Positions 20,801 through 22,231 of a stretch of DNA of 22,231 nt are shown piece after piece. Position 1 is the stretch's first letter. Each line of letters opens with the position of its first letter. The DNA is from Ectocarpus siliculosus (taxonomy: Eukaryota; Sar; Phaeophyceae; Ectocarpales; Ectocarpaceae). Under the pieces are notes generated by a model that worked only from the letters and a program-made list of their open reading frames with translations, was not told the origin of the DNA and ran no database searches. The position numbers were made by a program, and so were the translations under genes. The stretch spans positions 2,496,075-2,518,305 of the forward strand of contig FN649742.1 of assembly GCA_000310025.1 (NCBI GenBank), in the 5' to 3' direction.

Positions 20801-22195
20801 TAACGACACGGTCGTGCCTACTTCGAGACGAACGTATCGACATGCCGAATAACCCTTTCGCCCAACAAAACCTGTGGTGGGAGGGTCTAGGCAGGGGCTG
20901 GCCAAGACCACTAACAACATATCTGCCGCAAAAGTTTGCAGTACGGATGTTGTGAAAAAAAAAATCAAGTCAGTGGCCTGGCCCCATTCTTTCTACTATA
21001 ATGGCTGTTCTCTCACCGACGAGGTTTTCCACCAGAGTGTCGAAACCGTACGCCAGGTCCCTCGCGTACCAGTTGCTGCCCCAGTCCCCGTTATCCTGCA
21101 AATCAAGAAAAAAAAAAAAAAAGGGAACCAAAATATCGAAACAAGGCAAGAAAGAAAGAAAGAAAGAGCCGTCATCATCGTTGTGTGGGGGAAGGTGGGG
21201 GCATTGACGCGTGACGTGTACTTGAACAGTTCCCGCCGACGTGGTGCTCTCTACTAATATAATAGGAGTACCGGAAGCAGCCGAGACGGTCACTTGCCGT
21301 CGCCGCGGCCGCCGCTGCTGCTACAAAAGACAGATGGGGCAACCACGAAACAAGAAATTGCCATACGACTACGCACAAACCATCATGTCGTTCGGCCCCT
21401 GAGCCCACAAAACTGATACGGAGACAAATGCATACCACGCACTTTGGAACAGTAAGAACAGAAAAGCGAAAGCCCCACGTGTGCCGCAAGAATCGAACTT
21501 TTCGCTACACCGAAAACAACGCGGCAGGGGCACGGCATGGCGGGATGGCACGAACTTAGGTGGAACAGCAATAAACTTATGGCTCGTCTCACCAGATCCA
21601 AGTTGGGCACGACCACCGGGGCCACGGTCTCGCTGGCCTTGACCCCCTCGGGGCTCGAGTCCGGCCACACCCACAGCTTGCCCTGCACGACCTTCGTCGG
21701 CAATACCGTAGCGCAGGCCCTGTGTGCGTGCGTGTGTGTGTTTCTTGTTAGCATCGACCGCGCTAACCGGTTAACCAATGAAAAATAAGTCAGTCTCGTT
21801 GCGGTTAAGAACACGCAATGCTTTCAAGGACCACAATCTGGGACCCTGTGACCGAGCGTCATGGGGGAGTACGTACGTGCGTGTGTGTGTGTGTGTGTGT
21901 TTTAACTATTATTATTAGTACCGACCGCGCTGACCGGCTGACTAAAACGAAAAGACACCAGTCTTACAACAGCGAGATGAAAAAACGCGGGGAAAACAGT
22001 CTCCTTCGCACGCGAGCGAGGGAGGGATGTCGATCGCACGCATCGAGGCCTGCCGCCAAGCGCCCACCACCACAGCGGTAGCATCAAATTCCAGCAATCG
22101 CGCCCTTATCAACAACGGTCACCTACCTGTTCGAGTTCTGGGCGGTGTCGCGGGCGTCCGGGGTTGCCTGAGGAATACTCCCGCACTTTCCGTCC
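14037..22195 (-). CDS. Rieske-type oxygenase, pheophorbide a oxygenase (PAO/TIC55/PTC52/CAO) family, 5' partial
   Basis: Twelve minus-strand exons join in one frame to 470 residues plus stop: 22195..22127, 21719..21593, 21095..21017, 20427..20335, 19781..19675, 19155..19060, 18768..18710, 18479..18315, 17559..17436, 15999..15856, 14951..14846, 14281..14037. All introns are GT-AG and all phases agree. Family hallmarks appear in order: the tail of the Rieske domain (DGKCGSIPQA, then VVQGKLWVWPD), the mononuclear iron site (ENLVDPAHIPFAHHG: Asn, Asp and two His), SFRPPGLVYYE, VPTSPGRCR, VLDGDSTALHVQERF, FYMPTQAD with FRKWY and GGGGPPW, then HTKDCSAC and a hydrophobic C-terminal segment. Relatives are chloroplast membrane enzymes that oxidise chlorophyll derivatives using electrons from ferredoxin; the C-x2-C is a redox-sensitive site in PAO, PTC52 and TIC55. 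The first exons, with the Rieske Cys/His ligands and any transit peptide, lie beyond 22231. Which subfamily it belongs to cannot be told from this. Confidence 0.9.
14699..14825. repeat. (AAGC)n microsatellite, about 30 units, intronic
   Basis: A nearly perfect AAGC tetranucleotide array, interrupted once by CACGC at about 14803. It starts about 20 nt inside the intron after oxygenase exon k, next to the 5' splice site. It creates false KQAS (plus) and LLAC (minus) repeat frames. Confidence 0.95.
14846..14951 (-). CDS. Oxygenase exon k: C-x2-C redox motif
   Basis: Reads GVDPSDLGPVLPREEILDRM and then VAHTKDCSACGKAYR. The R-x2-HT-x-x-C-x2-C pattern is the C-terminal redox motif of PAO, PTC52 and TIC55. 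The acceptor (CGTGAAG after a CCCCCTGCCGC tract) is chosen because it joins exon j in frame; the exon could begin slightly earlier. Ends in phase 1 at GTGGGG. Confidence 0.85.
14952..15855 (-). other. Oxygenase intron between exons j and k
   Basis: A 904-nt interval. It starts beside a GA-rich and G-run tract (15775-15811). A minus-strand open frame at 15017-15199 has no family motif and is not required, because the exon j to k junction is phase-consistent. Confidence 0.65.
15856..15999 (-). CDS. Oxygenase exon j: PTQAD and FRKWY segment
   Basis: Forty-eight codons reading ERFLINAGQQGVKQPERTFY, then MPTQADVTIRAFRKWY and SRGGGGPPWAQ. The family has P-T-x-A-D-x2-V-x2-FR-x-W followed by Gly-rich PPW. 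Acceptor CACGACAG, donor GTACGT, phase 0 at both ends. Confidence 0.93.
16000..17435 (-). other. Largest intron of the oxygenase gene
   Basis: A 1436-nt interval with no supported exon. The phase-0 junction it spans rebuilds the conserved HVQ|ER motif exactly, so no intervening exon is needed. It carries a CAGA microsatellite at about 16760, CAA-type repeats at about 17250-17270 and one minus-strand ACAGCAGT (16711-16718). Confidence 0.75.
17436..17559 (-). CDS. Oxygenase exon i: HLAQHKVLDGDSTALHVQ segment
   Basis: The split Arg codon joins exon h to SPRNFFLQHPVIPRRW, then HLAQHKVLDGDSTALHVQ. The H-x4-V-x-DGD-x3-LH-x-QE motif is conserved in PAO-like proteins; its Glu is the first codon of the next exon. 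Acceptor CGCGCAG, donor GTATGC, phase 0. Confidence 0.92.
18315..18479 (-). CDS. Oxygenase exon h: VPTSPGRCR segment
   Basis: A strong TATTTTGCAG acceptor opens a 165-nt exon. The first half (HEVVQHPQHMLVLWLSRSSV) is not a motif I know. The second half reads CLFYFIGYAVPTSPGRCRIF, matching the family's V-P-x-x-P-G-x-S/C-R strand. Ends in phase 2 at GTGGGG. Confidence 0.85.
18710..18768 (-). CDS. Oxygenase exon g: short DGD-containing exon
   Basis: Nineteen codons plus two bases reading EGGVIDGDGAVPLRQQPGP, between a CTTGTAG acceptor (phase 0) and a GTACAA donor (phase 2). Both phases fit exons f and h exactly. It is the least certain exon because it is short and resembles no conserved position, though it echoes the later VLDGD motif. 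Confidence 0.55.
19060..19155 (-). CDS. Oxygenase exon f: VLPFIAKSLPPPL segment
   Basis: Thirty-two codons reading VLPFIAKSLPPPLRAAFWAM and then a Lys/Arg-rich end (KKFNLDKRVAME). Acceptor AAG after a long pyrimidine tract, donor GTGAGC, phase 0 at both ends, consistent with its neighbours. I do not recognise this as a conserved family motif; it may be part of a lineage-specific insert. Confidence 0.72.
19271..19310. repeat. (CTG)n trinucleotide tract, intronic
   Basis: About 13 near-perfect CTG units with single interruptions. It lies in the intron between oxygenase exons e and f. Confidence 0.9.
19675..19781 (-). CDS. Oxygenase exon e: F-x-PPG segment
   Basis: Reads KEGFLTKPTGYSGRD and then MMRVSFRPPGLVYYENDYTE. 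The FxPP segment follows the iron site in the family. The acceptor (CATGAAG) is weak but is the one that matches phase 1; the donor GTGAGG follows GAA in phase 0. Confidence 0.8.
20335..20427 (-). CDS. Oxygenase exon d: mononuclear iron ligands
   Basis: The split codon completes Asp and the exon reads PAHIPFAHHGVIGQRAQGSP, then a Met/Glu-rich stretch. With the previous exon it forms N-x2-D-x2-H-x4-H, which matches the catalytic iron motif of PAO-like oxygenases. Acceptor GTCCAG, donor GTACAA, ends in phase 1. Confidence 0.92.
20620..20750. repeat. 21-bp tandem repeat with alternating variants, intronic
   Basis: About six copies of a unit like CTGGCATATTGTGTCTTGGGC. Copies alternate between GGCATATT and GGCGTATT and between GGGCCTGG and GGGACTGG, giving a 42-bp higher-order period. 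It lies in the intron between oxygenase exons c and d. The length divisible by three leaves both strands open, producing false repeat proteins. Confidence 0.9.
21017..21095 (-). CDS. Oxygenase exon c: start of the catalytic domain
   Basis: Reads GSNWYARDLAYGFDTLVENL after a TTTGCAG acceptor. It supplies the Asn of the iron-site motif (ENLV). The donor GTGAGA leaves phase 1, so the site Asp codon is split with the next exon. Confidence 0.88.
21593..21719 (-). CDS. Oxygenase exon b: VVQGKLWVWPD segment
   Basis: Reads ACATVLPTKVVQGKLWVWPD and then a Pro/Val-rich linker ending PNLDL. The strand-rich QG-x-LWVWP motif closes the Rieske domain in this family. Acceptor CACACAG, donor GTGAGA, 42 codons, ends in phase 0. 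Confidence 0.9.
21718..21963. repeat. Diverged duplication: GT tract plus ACCGCGCT block, twice
   Basis: At 21722-21797 and 21873-21963 a GT microsatellite is followed by a block reading GACCGCGCTAACCGGTTAAC or ACCGACCGCGCTGACCGGCT, then A-rich DNA and a CAGTC end. Both lie in the intron between oxygenase exons a and b. Confidence 0.55.
22127..22195 (-). CDS. Oxygenase exon a: end of Rieske cluster domain
   Basis: Reads DGKCGSIPQATPDARDTAQN from an acceptor TTTCTACCCAG. The family has F-x-G-x-G-x-C-x-x-IPQA directly after the second Rieske Cys/His pair, which fixes the missing exons just upstream. Enters with one base of a split codon and leaves in phase 2. The acceptor's pyrimidine tract is the C22 run at 22207-22228. 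Confidence 0.82.
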
Positions 22196-22206
22196 CTGGG
22201 TAGAAA

Positions 22207-22228
22207 GGGGGGGGGGGGGGGGGGGGGG
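22207..22228. repeat. Homopolymer G tract (22 nt) near the right edge
   Basis: Read on the minus strand this is a C22 tract leading into TTTCTACCCAG, so it acts as the pyrimidine tract of the acceptor of oxygenase exon a. It also marks the window end, as a C run marks the start. Confidence 0.85.
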
Positions 22229-22231
22229 CCC

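Noticed and set aside
20542-20968. Repeat proteins on both strands, and a CRISPR-like appearance
   Set aside because: The 21-bp units are contiguous with no spacers; this is an intronic minisatellite in a eukaryotic gene.

Overview
The window looks like nuclear DNA of an intron-rich eukaryote that carries a chloroplast-type oxygenase, most likely a photosynthetic stramenopile such as a brown alga of the Ectocarpus type. This is an inference from gene structure: small exons of 59-245 nt, GT-AG introns of about 230-1440 nt, moderately GC-rich DNA, and many microsatellites and homopolymer C/G tracts. No bacterial features (ribosome binding sites, operons, CRISPR, IS elements) are supported. All three supported genes lie on the minus strand.

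Right half (14037 to the right edge): the 3' two thirds or more of a Rieske-type non-heme iron oxygenase of the pheophorbide a oxygenase family (PAO/TIC55/PTC52/CAO-like). I could join twelve exons, all with GT-AG introns and matching phases, into one continuous reading frame of 470 residues. It carries the N-x2-D-x2-H-x4-H iron site, the F-x-P-P segment, a DGD...LHVQER segment, the PTQAD...FRKWY segment, a C-x2-C redox motif and a C-terminal hydrophobic segment. The 5' exons with the Rieske Cys/His ligands lie beyond the window. The introns hold a 21-bp tandem repeat, an (AAGC)n microsatellite and a CTG tract.

Centre (6218-11330): a two-exon gene for a predicted protein of 1563 residues, mostly low-complexity Ser/Arg/Pro/Gly-rich sequence, with one plausible folded, strand-rich stretch of about 100 residues that the single intron splits. 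I do not recognise it.

Left end (about 233-1094, extending off the left edge and possibly further right): two exons of a gene with an acidic run followed by a WW domain.

Between these, 1182-6217 and 11331-14036 hold no gene I can support. They contain a decayed reverse-transcriptase-like 3' fragment (about 1873-2150), a diverged tandem duplication, a 15-bp repeat and simple repeats. Across the window the octamer ACAGCAGT, on either strand, occurs 20 times where fewer than one is expected by chance. It sits almost entirely in noncoding DNA and is the most unexplained signal here.
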